From Cliona cf. orientalis (Eukaryota; Porifera; Demospongiae; Clionaida; Clionaidae), in NCBI GenBank assembly GCA_963930775.1, contig OZ005689.1:26286058-26350057 (forward strand): 64,000 nucleotides of DNA. Reading direction: 5' to 3'. A program made the translations under genes and the position numbers. The notes beneath the pieces were generated by a model. It was not told where the DNA came from, searched no databases, and saw only the letters and a list, made by a program, of their open reading frames with translations. Within the stretch, counting starts at the first letter, position 1. The number at the start of each line of letters is the position of its first letter. Below, in pieces: positions 53,640-64,000 of the stretch.

Positions 53640-55375
53640 CTAACAACCATATACACCAATTTGAGGCCAGCCTCACATTGCCAAGCTACGTACACACAAA
53701 AGACTTCATTTATAATGTGAGGCTGCGTTGCCAGAGGCTCTTTTGACGACTGTACGCACAAATTTGAGGCCAGCCTCACATTGCCTAGCTAGTACTCACA
53801 AGATACTTGGTTTACAATGTGAGGCTGGGTAGCTAGAGGCTCTTTTGACGACTGTACGCACCAGTTTGAGCCCAGCCTCACATTGCCTAGCTAGTACACA
53901 CAAGATACTTGGTTTACAATGTGAGGCTGGGTAGCCAGAGCCTCTTTTGACGACTGTATGCACCAATATGAACCCAGCCTCACCTTGCCTAGCTAGTACA
54001 CACAAGATACTTGGTTTACAATGTGAGGCTGGGTAGCCAGAGCCTCTTTTGACGACTGTATGCACCAATTTGAACCCAGCCTCACCTTGCCTAGCTAGTA
54101 AACACAATCTTTGTTTATAATGTGAGGCTGGGTAGCTAGAGGCTCTATAGACAAGTGTACACCACTGATTTGAGGCCAGCCTCACATTGCCTAGCTAGTA
54201 CTCACAAGACTCTTGGTTTAGAATGTGAGGCTGCGTTGCCAGAGGCTCTTTTGACGACTGTATGCACCAATTTGAATCCAGCCTCACATTGCCTAGCTAG
54301 TACACACAAGATACTTGGTTTACAATGTGAGGCTGCGTTGCCAGAGGCTCTTTTGAGACCAGCCTCACATTGCCTAGCTAGTACTCACAAGATACTTGGT
54401 TTAGAATGTGAGGCTGCATTTCCAGAGGCTCTTTTGACGACTGTATGCACCAATTTGAATCCAGCCTCACATTGCCTAGCTAGTACACACAAGATACTTG
54501 GTTTACAATGTGAGGCTGCATTGCCAGAGGCTCTTTTGAGACCAGCCTCACATTACCTAGCTAGTACTCACAAGATACTTGGTTTACAATGTGAGGTTGG
54601 GTAGCCAGAGCCTCTTTTGACGACTGTATGCACCAATTTGAACCCAGCCTCACATTGCCTAGCTAGTAAACACAATCTTTGTTTATAATGTGAGGCTGGG
54701 TAGCTAGAGGCTTTGTAGACAAGTGTACACACTGATTTGAGGCCAGCCTCACATTGCCTAGCTAGTACTGATAAGATACTTGGTATAGAATGTGAGGCTG
54801 CATTGCCAGAGGCTCTTTTGACGACTGTATGCACCAATTTGAGCCCAGCCTCACATTGCCTAGATAGTACACACAAACTACTTGGTTTAGAATGTGAGGC
54901 TGCATTGCCAGAGGCTCTTTTGACGACTGTAGGCACCAATTTGAGGCCAGCCTCACATTGCCTAGCTAGTACACACAAGATACTTGGGTTACAATGTGAG
55001 GCTGGGTAGCGAGAGGCTCTTTTGACGAGTGTAGGCACCAATTTGAGCCCAGCCTCACATTGCCTAGCTAGTACACACAAGATACTTGGTTTACAATGTG
55101 AGGCTGGGTAGCCAGAGGCTCTTTTGACGACTGTACGCACCAATTTGAGCCCAGCCTCACATTGCCTAGTTAGTACACACAAGATACTTGGTTTAGAATG
55201 TGAGGCTGCATTGCCAGAGGCTCTTTTGACGACTCTAGGCACCAATTTGAGCCCAGCCTCACATTGCCTAGCTAGTATACAAAATCTTAGTTTATAATGT
55301 GAGGTTGGGTAGCCAGAGGCTCTGTAGACAAGTGTACACACTGATTTGAGACCAGCCTCACATTGCCTGGCTATA
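53640..55375. repeat. Tandem satellite, about 18 hairpin units
   Basis: Each unit holds CAGCCTCACATTGCCTAGCT, an AGTACACACAAGATACTTGG centre and TTTACAATGTGAGGCTG, so its core is a stem of ~13-15 bp (CAGCCTCACATTG/CAATGTGAGGCTG) around a ~30-base loop. Units are joined by GGTAGCCAGAGGCTCTTTTGACGAC-type linkers. Spacing is mostly 97-106 bp, with two shorter units (~79 bp) lacking part of the linker. Many spacings are near multiples of three, which opens long frames on both strands (up to 257 codons); I regard these as non-coding. Confidence 0.92.
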
Positions 55376-56499
55376 TTTTCATTGACTTTACCTTTTTTTG
55401 TATCTGCTCAACCGCAGCATCAGCACGAGAATGCGGCGTATGGACGTGGATGACAACAGACATTATAACAATATGCAATACACTTGTACATTTAATTATT
55501 GCGAGCCTAGCACTGGAATGGGACATGAACACCACAGGAATGTGCGGCTCAACACCGCTGGAATGTGCGGCTGCATAATGTGCGGCTAACTTCTTTTGAG
55601 TCCAGTACCCTCGTTATTTACATCCACACAAACCCCAAGCTGAAATGTGCCAGCTTGTATACATACCTGTCCCACCGTATACAATCTGATGCAAGACTCG
55701 TCGATTCTCCCTCCTCCTCATGTTTGTCGCTGGCTCTAAGCCAGTCACTCCCTTCTCTCCTCCCTCCCCCCAATTTCTACAAGTACATCATACATGTACA
55801 TGCACATGCACCCATGCACACACACACTCTTCAACATGCACACAAACTCTCTGTGAGAGTATCACATCCAGTCAGTTGGTAGACTCACAGCGCAGTACAG
55901 AGCCTTAAAAAATCACATTTTCTACAACAAAGGTAAAGCTTTTCACAACCGTAGTTCACATCAAACAGCGAACAAAGCTAGCTAGTATTAAAATTCACAG
56001 CTAGCTACGAACGGCTATCTCATGTGACTCCTTCATACTTGGCCAAAAGTATTTCATGTTGAATCACACCCAGGGGTGTTTATTACATGCAGCCTTCAAT
56101 TATAGATAACTTACAAATTGTAGAGTCCATCGCTTCTCTTGATATCTTCTCCTTAAGACCAGGACTGCTGTACTGGCGCTCTCTCTGTGGCCATCTTTCC
56201 CGGAAAATTCATTATGGTGGCTAACCGCGTGGTGTAATACAGAGCGTATACAGAAACATTGAATGTTGAGCTATGTACGTACAAAACGCTCTGTTTCTCG
56301 AAAAATTATGAACTGAGGCACGGGTGACCCATGTACAATTTTTTGGCCACAACTCGGCTTAGGAAGCTTTTTAGAGCCTGGCTCTTTGCCCATTGAATTC
56401 TACGGTAAATTTTACGTCGATCTATACCCAAAAATCGCGACTGGTCGTTTTTTCCATAGCGGGTTACATATATGGATGACATCCACTCCTCTTTAACAT
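55376..56499. other. Non-coding; AATGTGCGGC words and CA microsatellite
   Basis: AATGTGCGGCT occurs three times at 55540-55585. A CATGCACA-type tract lies at 55790-55850. No gene recognised. Confidence 0.35.
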
Positions 56500-56720
56500 G
56501 TCACTTCACACCTGGATATATTATGAGGGTGAAGTTCACCTGTTTGAAGGAATGAGCGCTGCTTCACTGCTCAGGAGTGATTTATCAGAGTGAACTCCAC
56601 TCGTCTTTAGAGTGCACTCACTCTATTGATACGTCACTCCATTGGAGTGACAGACTGGTAGAGTAAAATGCACCCATTTTTGGAGTGATATCACCCAAAT
56701 TTTTGCAGTGAGCTGTGTAG
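56500..56720. repeat. Cluster of GGAGTGA/TCACTCC words
   Basis: Short direct and inverted copies of (G)GAGTGA and TCACTC(C) recur about ten times, including the perfect palindrome GTCACTCCATTGGAGTGAC near 56632. Probably a degenerate mobile or minisatellite sequence. Confidence 0.5.
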
Positions 56721-57919
56721 AAGTATACAGTGACAGTAGGGAAGAAAGCTTGTATGTGACTAACCTCATTGGTTTACATATACTAGGCTCATTATTTTAG
56801 TCAGTCTAGTATTATGGAGGATATTCACATTTGCAAAACAAAATGTGATCTTAAGCAGGTAATCCCTTAGACATAATGGCCACAGCTTTCATGAGTGTAA
56901 GTAAGAAGTGCATCCATCACGATTACAAGAGGTGTAACATGTCAGAAGTAAATCTGAAAGAAGGTATAAATGTAGCATGGCTAGCACTATAATGATCAAA
57001 ATGAATATTATTATGTGCAGATCATTTGTATGTGGAGCTGTGTGTCTGATTCCACTATGGATAGAGCAAGCAACTAGCTATTGCTATAGTTAATGTTCAT
57101 CGTATAGTGACTGATCCATTGCCTTATTATCGGGATGAAACTAGTGTGTGCATGCATGACATTGTGTATATTATTAAATGAACACTTGAACGTATCCCTA
57201 GTAGCTGTACAGTGTAATGATGCATGTGGTAAAAGGTCGTCAACACAATATGTGCATTGATGCCAGTGCCAGAAATCATAGAGACGGAGTTTAAGACTGA
57301 CCCTCAACCTTGATAGCGACAAGTTTCGACGCTTCAATCACAAACACGAACTCAACAGTGCAGTATACCTTCCGAACTTCAGGTAAGTCACGTGGGCCAG
57401 CCCCTTCACAATGGTGCGTGCTATATAGTGCAAGGCTAGCTTTATGTATCCATGGCATTACGTAAGCCAAGAAAAACACGTGAAGTGAATCAGCGTTACT
57501 TTTCAAACTCCAGAAAGGCGCCAGTGCGGCCCTAGATTTTCTCATGGTAATTTCGTCATAAAGGTTACACCATAATTACCTCACAACCACAGAAAATTAA
57601 ATTGTTACTGGGGATATAATTATGTTACCAGCATAATAATATTCTTACTATGATATAATAGTTTGTTGTGATATTGTAGCAGTAACGACGTTATTGAAGA
57701 TGCACATTGTTTATGAGGAACTTATAGATTTGAATCCAATTTGTGTGTGTAACATCCCGGTGTAAATCTACATTAAATCTTGCTCTGGTTATTCCATTGC
57801 AAGCAGCTCATCAAAAAACGGTGATAATTGTTGTGTGCAATAATAATCGTAAATCGAAAGAGTGATTGGTATACGATAATCATCAGCTTCTATTATAACA
57901 GTAATAATATTATGCACAC
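56721..57919. other. Non-coding
   Basis: No convincing exon. ATGGAGGATATTCACATTTG...AAGCAG|GTAATC near 56814 has an exon-like look but no partner. Confidence 0.3.
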
Positions 57920-58140
57920 TTAACCTATTATACGCTGAATGTGGATATTATTACCCGTAACCGCTAAATTAATTTATGTTAAAATAGTGTACTAGCTATT
58001 AGCCTTTGTACAGCGTCCTAGAACGGTTGTCATAGCTATGGACGCTTTATTCACACAAAGGAGTCATTGTACAGCCTTCAGTTAGTTACTTTAGCTTCGT
58101 ATGTACCTATAGTACGCTATTTCTGAACACAAGCTTAAGG
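57920..58140 (-). mobile_element. piggyBac-type MITE end, copy of the 19.9-20.1 kb family
   Basis: TTAA at 57920 then CCTATTATACGC, and about 215 bases matching 20104-19890 inverted (for example GCTAAATTAATTTATGT, GGACGCTTTATTCACAC). The match stops near 58140; no other end found. Confidence 0.7.
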
Positions 58141-58761
58141 TACCTACTAATTTCGTGGGTGGATATATCCCCAAATTGCCCCAGAAGCACTCATAAGACG
58201 CTTACCCTTTGCTGAGCATTTTTAGTGTTGTAGGAGACATGAATGACTCCATTTGGTATCCGCTGTTGGTCATCAATTTTAAGGTCAAAGGTCGTGCTTT
58301 CAGCCCCACCCCTTTCAAATGTGCATGCATCAGTCCCTCCCGTGGCACGCGCATATCGTCCATTGTGCCACGTGAACTTTGCGCACTGCCGAGATAATTG
58401 GTAAATTTTGTGTCTGTGTCTGTCTGTCGTGTGTGACACGATTCGCGCAGCTACGCGTCCCATTATCGTAGTGTAAGTAATCTCATAGTTGTGAGATGAT
58501 CTCTATAACATGGCGTACTGATACTTTTCTCGTATTTCCTGACTATCGAACTGTATGCATGTCGCCTAATTTACTGAGCTTGGAACGCTAGGTTTGTATT
58601 GTTATGACTGGGGAGGAGGAAGGTTCTGGTATTATGCCTATATATACGAGACTAGTACCTGCTGCAGCTAGGAGTGGAGCCCAATCAGATTGTTACACGT
58701 CATCACCAATTTTTATAGGGCTTGCTAGGCTACTAGACTACATCTCCTCACGAGTGAGGTT
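58141..58761. other. Non-coding
   Basis: No element or exon recognised. Confidence 0.3.
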
Positions 58762-59160
58762 TTGCACACAGGCATAGCAGCTAAGCACTGGTACAACTCC
58801 AGTATGGGCACAATACCAGATCCTTCCTCCTCCCTTGTGAAGGGCTGGCCCACCAGACTATGTCAGCTGCAGACTATGACACGTTACGAACAGAACGGAA
58901 GTTTTCCCAAAGTACCTGATTGCATATTCTCGTACCCATACGCAGATTGGAAAAAGAGTGTGCTCAGGCGCATTAAGGACTGGGACCCGTACGATAATGA
59001 TATTCATAGTGGGGTCATCGCCCACCGCATAGCTATCTCCCAGATCGACGAATTTACACCGAAAATCCAGTACATACGTGATAATCCTTTGACTTTATCA
59101 ATGATTCATCCATGTATAGCCAGTAGGAGACCTTCTGAATGGCGATTCTGGAGCAGCTAA
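58762..59160 (+). CDS. Unrecognised 133-codon open frame
   Basis: Opens at a TTG, so the true start is unclear; internal ATGs exist (MGTIPDPSSSLVKGWPTRL). Composition is rich in W/P/R/D (ADWKKSVLRRIKDWDPYDND) and protein-like, ending RPSEWRFWSS. No domain recognised and no partner exon seen. Chance ORF or small orphan gene. Confidence 0.25.
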   Translation: MHTGIAAKHWYNSSMGTIPDPSSSLVKGWPTRLCQLQTMTRYEQNGSFPKVPDCIFSYPYADWKKSVLRRIKDWDPYDNDIHSGVIAHRIAISQIDEFTPKIQYIRDNPLTLSMIHPCIASRRPSEWRFWSS

Positions 59161-59692
59161 CTGACAGGTCATGTGACCTAAGCCACACCCGCTAGTAGTG
59201 AAGTATAGGAAAAGGTAGACTGTGCTAGGCGGGGTGTTGGAACAAGATGGTTCGACAAGTTCTGTCGCTCATAGTACTTATGTAATACCTAAAGATCTGT
59301 CGTTCGCAATTTTTACTCCAGTTTCTCAAAAAAAGGCTTTAAATAGAAAGTGGGAGTGGCACTTTTGTTTATTTTCACCTCTCTCTACCAAATGAATGGT
59401 CATTTTAAAAATTGCAAACGACAAAAATGTTGTACATCAAAGTAAGAAACTACTACTATGGCTATCTAGCTGATCCATGGCCGAGAAGTTCACCGCCTAG
59501 CTGATCCATGTTGACTGAAGTGCTCCCACGAAAATGGAGGTGTGGCCGTTGCGGTTTGATGGGCGGGGCTAAAAGAGGTGTCAGCCACATCAAAGGTTGA
59601 AGAACCTGGAATAACTGTCACATTACTTTTCATTTTGATGTAACTGCTTACAAGACGTGGTAAAAATAGTGAAATTTTGCTGGTCCCAGTCC
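59161..59692. other. Non-coding
   Basis: TAGCTGATCCATG occurs twice near 59465-59512. Nothing else recognised. Confidence 0.3.
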
Positions 59693-59696
59693 TTAA

Positions 59697-60303
59697 CCGA
59701 TTATACGCCATTGACGCCAATTGGCGTCAGTACAGCTATATTAGCGCTATGGCACCGCCTGCATTCCAAAGAACGAGAAGCCATAGCTTTGGCTTTCTGT
59801 CTACGACTACTAGGGGGCCTCCCTTGCATACGTGTGGCGTGAGGTCACGGTTGGCCCAACCCACCGCTCACTACTAAAAATGTTTTGTGAAGATCGACGA
59901 TAATGGCGATCGATCCGGGTACGAGAGCGGTACGTTTTCTACCACAGGGCAGGAGTTACAGCTCTGTCGCTAAGTATATAGCTAGACTAGGTCTATACCT
60001 ACACAAATATGACGAGCTTTTCAACAGAGCTAAGCGCTTACCTGGGAGCGACTCGAAGACGGTGGCCATTATGGAGGTAAGTAGCTTTTGTGTATGTTTG
60101 TAGCTTATAGTATGTATAGTAGCGCCCTAGCGGCGTAGTAGAAAGTAGCAGCTACCTGTCTTACATATCATGAAGGCCTGTACTGCCTGTGTGGCTGTGC
60201 TGCTATGCTGTACAAGACACTTTATTTGTGTCACTATACTTTCTTGAATACAATTCGGCGTTGGCAATACGTATGACGTCATGACCTCTTGGCCTATAAT
60301 CGG
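59697..60303 (+). mobile_element. piggyBac-type MITE (607 bp) carrying a first exon and splice donor
   Basis: TTAA on both sides (59693-59696, 60304-60307). Ends CCGATTATACGCC and, inverted, CCGATTATAGGCC. It shares ~28 terminal bases with the piggyBac at 46235, including the GACGCCAATTGGCGTC palindrome. GACGGTGGCCATTATGGAG|GTAAGTAG (donor at 60077) ends a short open stretch from ATG 59903 (MAIDPGTRAVRFLPQGRSYS). Inverted copy at 17894-18536. Confidence 0.88.
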
Positions 60304-60384
60304 TTAACTGACCTGAGTGGTGAAATGTTTATTCAACTTTGGTTCCAGATGTACACGACATATTATTATGACACGCACACAATA

Positions 60385-60677
60385 CAGTGGAAACCCTCTA
60401 AAGCGGACACCATTGGGACCAAAATTTTAGTCCGCTATAGCAAGGTGTCCTTAGGTTAGGGGTAGTGACCATGCCCCTCCTACAATCGAGGCCAGTTATG
60501 ATAAAGCATCACTGTGGGACCAAAATAAGTGTCCGTTATACAGAATAGCGGGGTGTCCGCTGTTGAGGGGGTTTGAATATATCGAAGTCTATGGAAATAC
60601 AATCCGGACATTCAGAATTGTCCGTTATATCGCAGATGTCCGCCATTGAGGGGTGTCGGTTATGCAGGGTTCCACTG
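60385..60677. mobile_element. 293-bp pogo-like MITE with TA duplication
   Basis: CAGTGGAAACCCTCTAAAGC at the left and, inverted, CAGTGGAACCCTGCATAACC at the right, flanked by TA. CAGTGGAACC termini with TA are typical of pogo/Tigger-type elements. Internal GTCCGxTAT words recur several times. Confidence 0.8.
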
Positions 60678-60709
60678 TATTATCAGTGATCATGTTTAGC
60701 TTATATGCA

Positions 60710-61125
60710 CTTAACACCCCTCGGGTTCCATACCACAACGCAATAACCAGGGTATCACGGTGTGTTTGGAGGGTGAGCCAGGTGCAAGCGAAAGTGGCCA
60801 CAGTAAATGCGCAATAATATTATCACTTATTCATTTCATTTTGCTTGATGGAGATAATGGAGGCGGGGCTGGCATCGGCATTGGCGCCCCGCCTCCACGA
60901 GGCCTGTAATATTATACACCTGACTCTTATATTTAACACTCGTCGGGTTCCATACAACATACGACAACGCGATAACAGGGTATCACGGTGTGTTTGGAGG
61001 TGCAAGCAAAAGTGGCCGCAGTGAATGCACAATAATATTATCACTTATTCCTTTCATTTTGCTTGGGTGGAGTTAATTGAGGCGGGGCTGGCATCGGCAT
61101 TGGCGTCCCGCCTCCACGAGGCCCA
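60710..61125. repeat. Tandem duplication, two ~195-bp copies
   Basis: 60710-60904 and 60933-61125 share GGGTATCACGGTGTGTTTGG, CAATAATATTATCACTTATT and GAGGCGGGGCTGGCATCGGC with small indels. Confidence 0.85.
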
Positions 61126-61976
61126 AGAAACTCGATAGAGTTTTCCTCCCAAGCAATCTCTTAATTCTCCTTTCTTTTTAACATTAATTTTCATTAGATT
61201 CTGATAAAGCATACAGTGCTACTGGGCAAGAGAGTAGATTTTTTCTAACTTGGCATACAGACTTACTTTGACCTACTATTAATAGAAATAGTGCTTTTAG
61301 CTGCAGTGTGAATGTGTAAAGCATGAAAGAAAGACCGCTCCGTAACAGAAGCTATGACGAACAATGACGTTGAACTAATATCACGTGCACCGTACATAGC
61401 AATACAAGTAATCAAAAATCGTGAGATCGAAGGCTATAGATAAGATGAGGTAAGTTTCTGAAGGTGGAGAATCGCTCTCGTATGTCCAGTTCTACACAAT
61501 ATTGTAGGTAGCTAATACGAGCGACCGTCAGACCGCCTAGTGAAGTGGTAACTGTCAACCCCACAAAAATATTTCGGGGCTTTAAAAAGGCTTTTGGGCT
61601 GTCTATTATTACTATCTTACCTCGCTTGGATGCCTTAGAAGCGAAGGGCTCCACACGTTCAACGCTAAAACTCTGTTTTCGCTACCTTCTCGTTCTTAGA
61701 TCACCAGTGGGCGTGGTCAATGAAAACATCACTATTGTGCACATGCGTTTGGTACTACGTCATCAAGGTGGACTTCGACCCGTCTGAAGCAACCGGTGGA
61801 AATGTTTGCTTCCGGATTCGGCGCTCCCTGCAAAATATTCGCAGTTCCACAGATGCACTGGTATTATTAATGCATTAGGATGCATAGAATACAATATTGA
61901 CACTTAATTATGATATTCATGCAAAATTCATAACCTAATGTAAATGTACCAAATTTTCACTAAAATTTGACTTTCA
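61126..61976. other. Non-coding
   Basis: No element or conserved frame recognised. Confidence 0.3.
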
Positions 61977-62916
61977 GTATACACTAAGCCCTCACTTTTG
62001 CCTGATTGTGGAATGTGATTCAGTAGTAACCACTAATTACGTTATCTTGCATTTGCGGTGCTTCTCGCGCATGCCGCGCCATATATTGTAGTGTATCGGC
62101 AACGCCCACACTTACTCTTCGTGACGTCACAAGGTCCTGAGGCCGGCCAGAAGCAAGAGAAAAATGGTCTTGGTCGACATTTTGCAAGTTCATATTCAAC
62201 ACGAGCAAGGGATTTAGCCAAGGATATTGCACTGGGCAACTCTCGAGGTCAAACTGTCCATGTGATCTTCATATGACTTGGCTCTGACCTTTCGCATCAA
62301 GTTGTCCAGTAAGCTGAAATCGAGCTAGCCACGAGTGTGGCGATTGATTGGTGAGCGATCGGCTCCATATCTCAACAACGATGACAGTTGAAGTAATGAA
62401 ACTTCTTCCATCCTTTAGTAGAGTTGTAAAACTAATCTCTATGTGAGTCAGCTAGTCTACAGAGCTGTTTATACTATGACAGTACGTTATTGAATGTATA
62501 AATTATTTTCATTTTTCATGATCTTATAATTCAACAAATACAGTAAATATTACTTAGTCAAGCAAATATACTATACTGCTAGTGGTACTCTCCTTCCAGC
62601 TGAAGTATGAAAGCCTCAGCAGTCTTCGCATCAGGTTGTCCAGAATGTTGAAAATGAGTCGGCCAAAAATTTACGGCCGATATTCGGCCGTGTATAGTGA
62701 GGTAGCTACACTTTGGACACGAACTGGACGTGCCCATATGTTGTTTAGCTAGTCTTCTTACAGTCTGCTGTGTTTCAAAACCCAGGAATATACCAGTAGC
62801 CAGAAACTAAACTTTTTTGTCATGCATGTTGACCGCGATCGCGGCCTCCATATGTTCAATACAGCAACCGCAAACCGGAAGTGATCAGGCAAAAGCGAGG
62901 GCTTAGCGTATACTGT
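61977..62916. repeat. Inverted repeat pair ~0.9 kb apart
   Basis: CAGTATACACTAAGCCCTCA at 61977 is matched inverted near 62916 (CAGTATACGCTAAGCCCTCG), continuing to TTTTGCCTGAT; GTACCAAATTT lies outside both arms. Between them TTCGCATCA(A/G)GTTGTCCAG occurs twice. Probably a foldback or solo-terminus element. Confidence 0.5.
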
Positions 62917-63045
62917 TTTATGGTTAATATCTCCAAGGCAGTTTATAGTTAAGGCATCAAATTTGGTACAGAAGTACAACTCTGTGGTACCTACCAGCAC
63001 GCCAAATCAAGGTTCTTAACTACAAGTGAAACTCAAGAATCACAA

Positions 63046-63073
63046 CCTAACCCTAACCCTAACCTAACCTAAC
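63046..63073. repeat. Short interstitial telomere-like repeat
   Basis: CCTAACCCTAACCCTAACCT followed by AACCTAAC: about four units of the metazoan telomere repeat (CCCTAA), partly shortened. Confidence 0.8.
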
Positions 63074-63314
63074 ATAAAAATGCACAAATTTCGGACATTT
63101 TCCTCTCTACATCCCAGACGAAAGTTCATTACACTCCATAATTTGACATGTATATAGTCCAATCATTGACCTAACTGTACAAAATTGAAACTGAATAAAT
63201 GCAAGATTCACATGTAAAATCTGCAGAAACCACAGTGGTCAAAATCTACTCTCTTGCCTGGTAGCAATGTACATGAAAATTTAATAATACAGAGCTTAAG
63301 ACTAGATAATAAAG

Positions 63315-64000
63315 CTATTCTTTTGCTAGTAACGAAGATAAATTTGCTAATTTCTCTCTAGGGACCCGAATATATAGCAGGTAGGCTGTGCTCTTCGAGC
63401 GGCCCAGAGTTTGAATCAGAGTCCTCAACACCATAGGCTGAGGCGGTTGTTGCCGCCCCGATTCTAAAACTATGTCCTGAGTAGTGGCTTGCCTCTATGC
63501 CGGCTGTTGACAACTTACCTCTTGTAATTCTGACAAAGCGATCTCGAGTTAAGGGAGTCTGGTTTTTAAGCATGAACAATGGGCCTTCTCCGGAGCCCCT
63601 GAGAGTGATACAGGCTGCCAAGGCCGCGCTAAAGGGCAGAGATCATTATTGGTACCACCCATGCAAATGGCGACCCCTTTTCTAAATGGGTCTGTTTTCG
63701 AAGCTTTGATGTTCACCTGGACAAATGTAGGGGAAGCCTTTGAATCGAACATAATATCACCATACGAAAGATGAGTGGAGCTATCGTAGTCTGTTTGAGT
63801 AGGGACAGTTATTTCTCCCGACCGAAAGAACCCGAAGAAACAGGTACAACAAGCTGCCCAGAGCATAACATTTTCCCATTTGGAAGGCTCTTTATCGAGC
63901 TGTCTCTGTAACCTACGAAGAATAGTAGGGGTGACTGGCAACCGAGTGCGAGCTGCCTCTGGTTGTCGCTTGGCTTGCTCAAGTTTTACGCCATGAAGTA
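63315..64000 (-). pseudogene. Tyrosine recombinase (YR), partial at the window end
   Basis: The gene enters from beyond 64000. On the minus strand: LEQAKRQPEAARTRLPVTPT, then CTCFFGFFRSGEITVPTQTD with the first catalytic Arg, then after a shift near 63625 ACITLRGSGEGPLFMLKNQT, the HxxR box GHSFRIGAATTASAYG, and after a shift at ~63410 TLGRSKSTAYLLYIRVP with the nucleophile Tyr. It ends LSSLLAKE with a stop at 63315-63317. All catalytic boxes remain but in three frames. This type occurs in DIRS-like and Crypton-like elements; I cannot decide which. Confidence 0.75.

Noticed and set aside
54568-55341. 257-codon minus-strand open frame with a 34-residue repeat
   Set aside because: Its openness follows from a satellite unit near a multiple of three; overlapping frames on the other strand are equally open, and there is no start context or domain.
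53640-55375. CRISPR-like array of palindromic repeats
   Set aside because: The spacers are as conserved as the repeats, units exceed 95 bp, the genome is eukaryotic and there are no cas genes. It is a tandem satellite.
62020-62276. Short frames on both strands near 62.1 kb
   Set aside because: Mutually overlapping, no motif, and inside an inverted-repeat interval.

Overview
This window is eukaryotic and almost certainly metazoan. Coding sequence is split by GT-AG introns, some very short (60 bp at 47060-47119). Intergenic DNA is AT-rich and full of short AT palindromes. The content is transposon families typical of aquatic invertebrates: Helentron/Helitron, piggyBac, pogo/Tigger, rve-integrase, tyrosine recombinase, LINE, a Penelope-like remnant and many MITEs. 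A demosponge is my best guess (inference). I see no bacterial-style operons, rRNA, tRNA or CRISPR.

Layout. 1-0.63 kb: last exon of an unrecognised gene. 2.6-10 kb: a decayed Helentron with tandem 23-aa repeats, a DUF6570-like Cys domain, OTU protease, HUH Rep, PIF1-like helicase and AP-type endonuclease, followed by an RPA-like gene. 11-15.3 kb: a decayed host-like UBX + HECT ubiquitin-ligase gene with a MITE cleanly inserted in a UBX exon. 15.3-19.5 kb (minus): a three-exon rve-integrase transposon gene with a piggyBac-type MITE in an intron. 20.1-21 kb: a ~182-bp tandem repeat. 23.2-28.3 kb: exons of a decayed gene that looks ParB-like, interrupted by MITEs and inverted repeats. 30.9-34.9 kb: a Tigger/pogo element whose 3' half lies inverted. 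35.9-42.8 kb: a second, different Helitron (AT-hooks and a C-terminal OTU) carrying two small internal inversions. 46.2-47.7 kb: a truncated piggyBac. 48.8-50.8 kb: one transposon nested in another with a target duplication. 50.9-53.1 kb: LINE and Penelope-like remnants. 53.6-55.4 kb: a tandem satellite of hairpin units. 57.9-61.1 kb: further MITEs. 63.3-64 kb (minus): a tyrosine recombinase running off the window.

Nearly every recognisable coding region carries single-base frameshifts or isolated stops, so this looks like an old transposon-rich region (or an assembly with indel errors). Three sub-kilobase to kilobase inversions inside transposon genes, and MITEs that keep a promoter/first exon/splice donor of their piggyBac parent, are the most notable structural signals. 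Coordinates of decayed elements are approximate unless terminal repeats define them.
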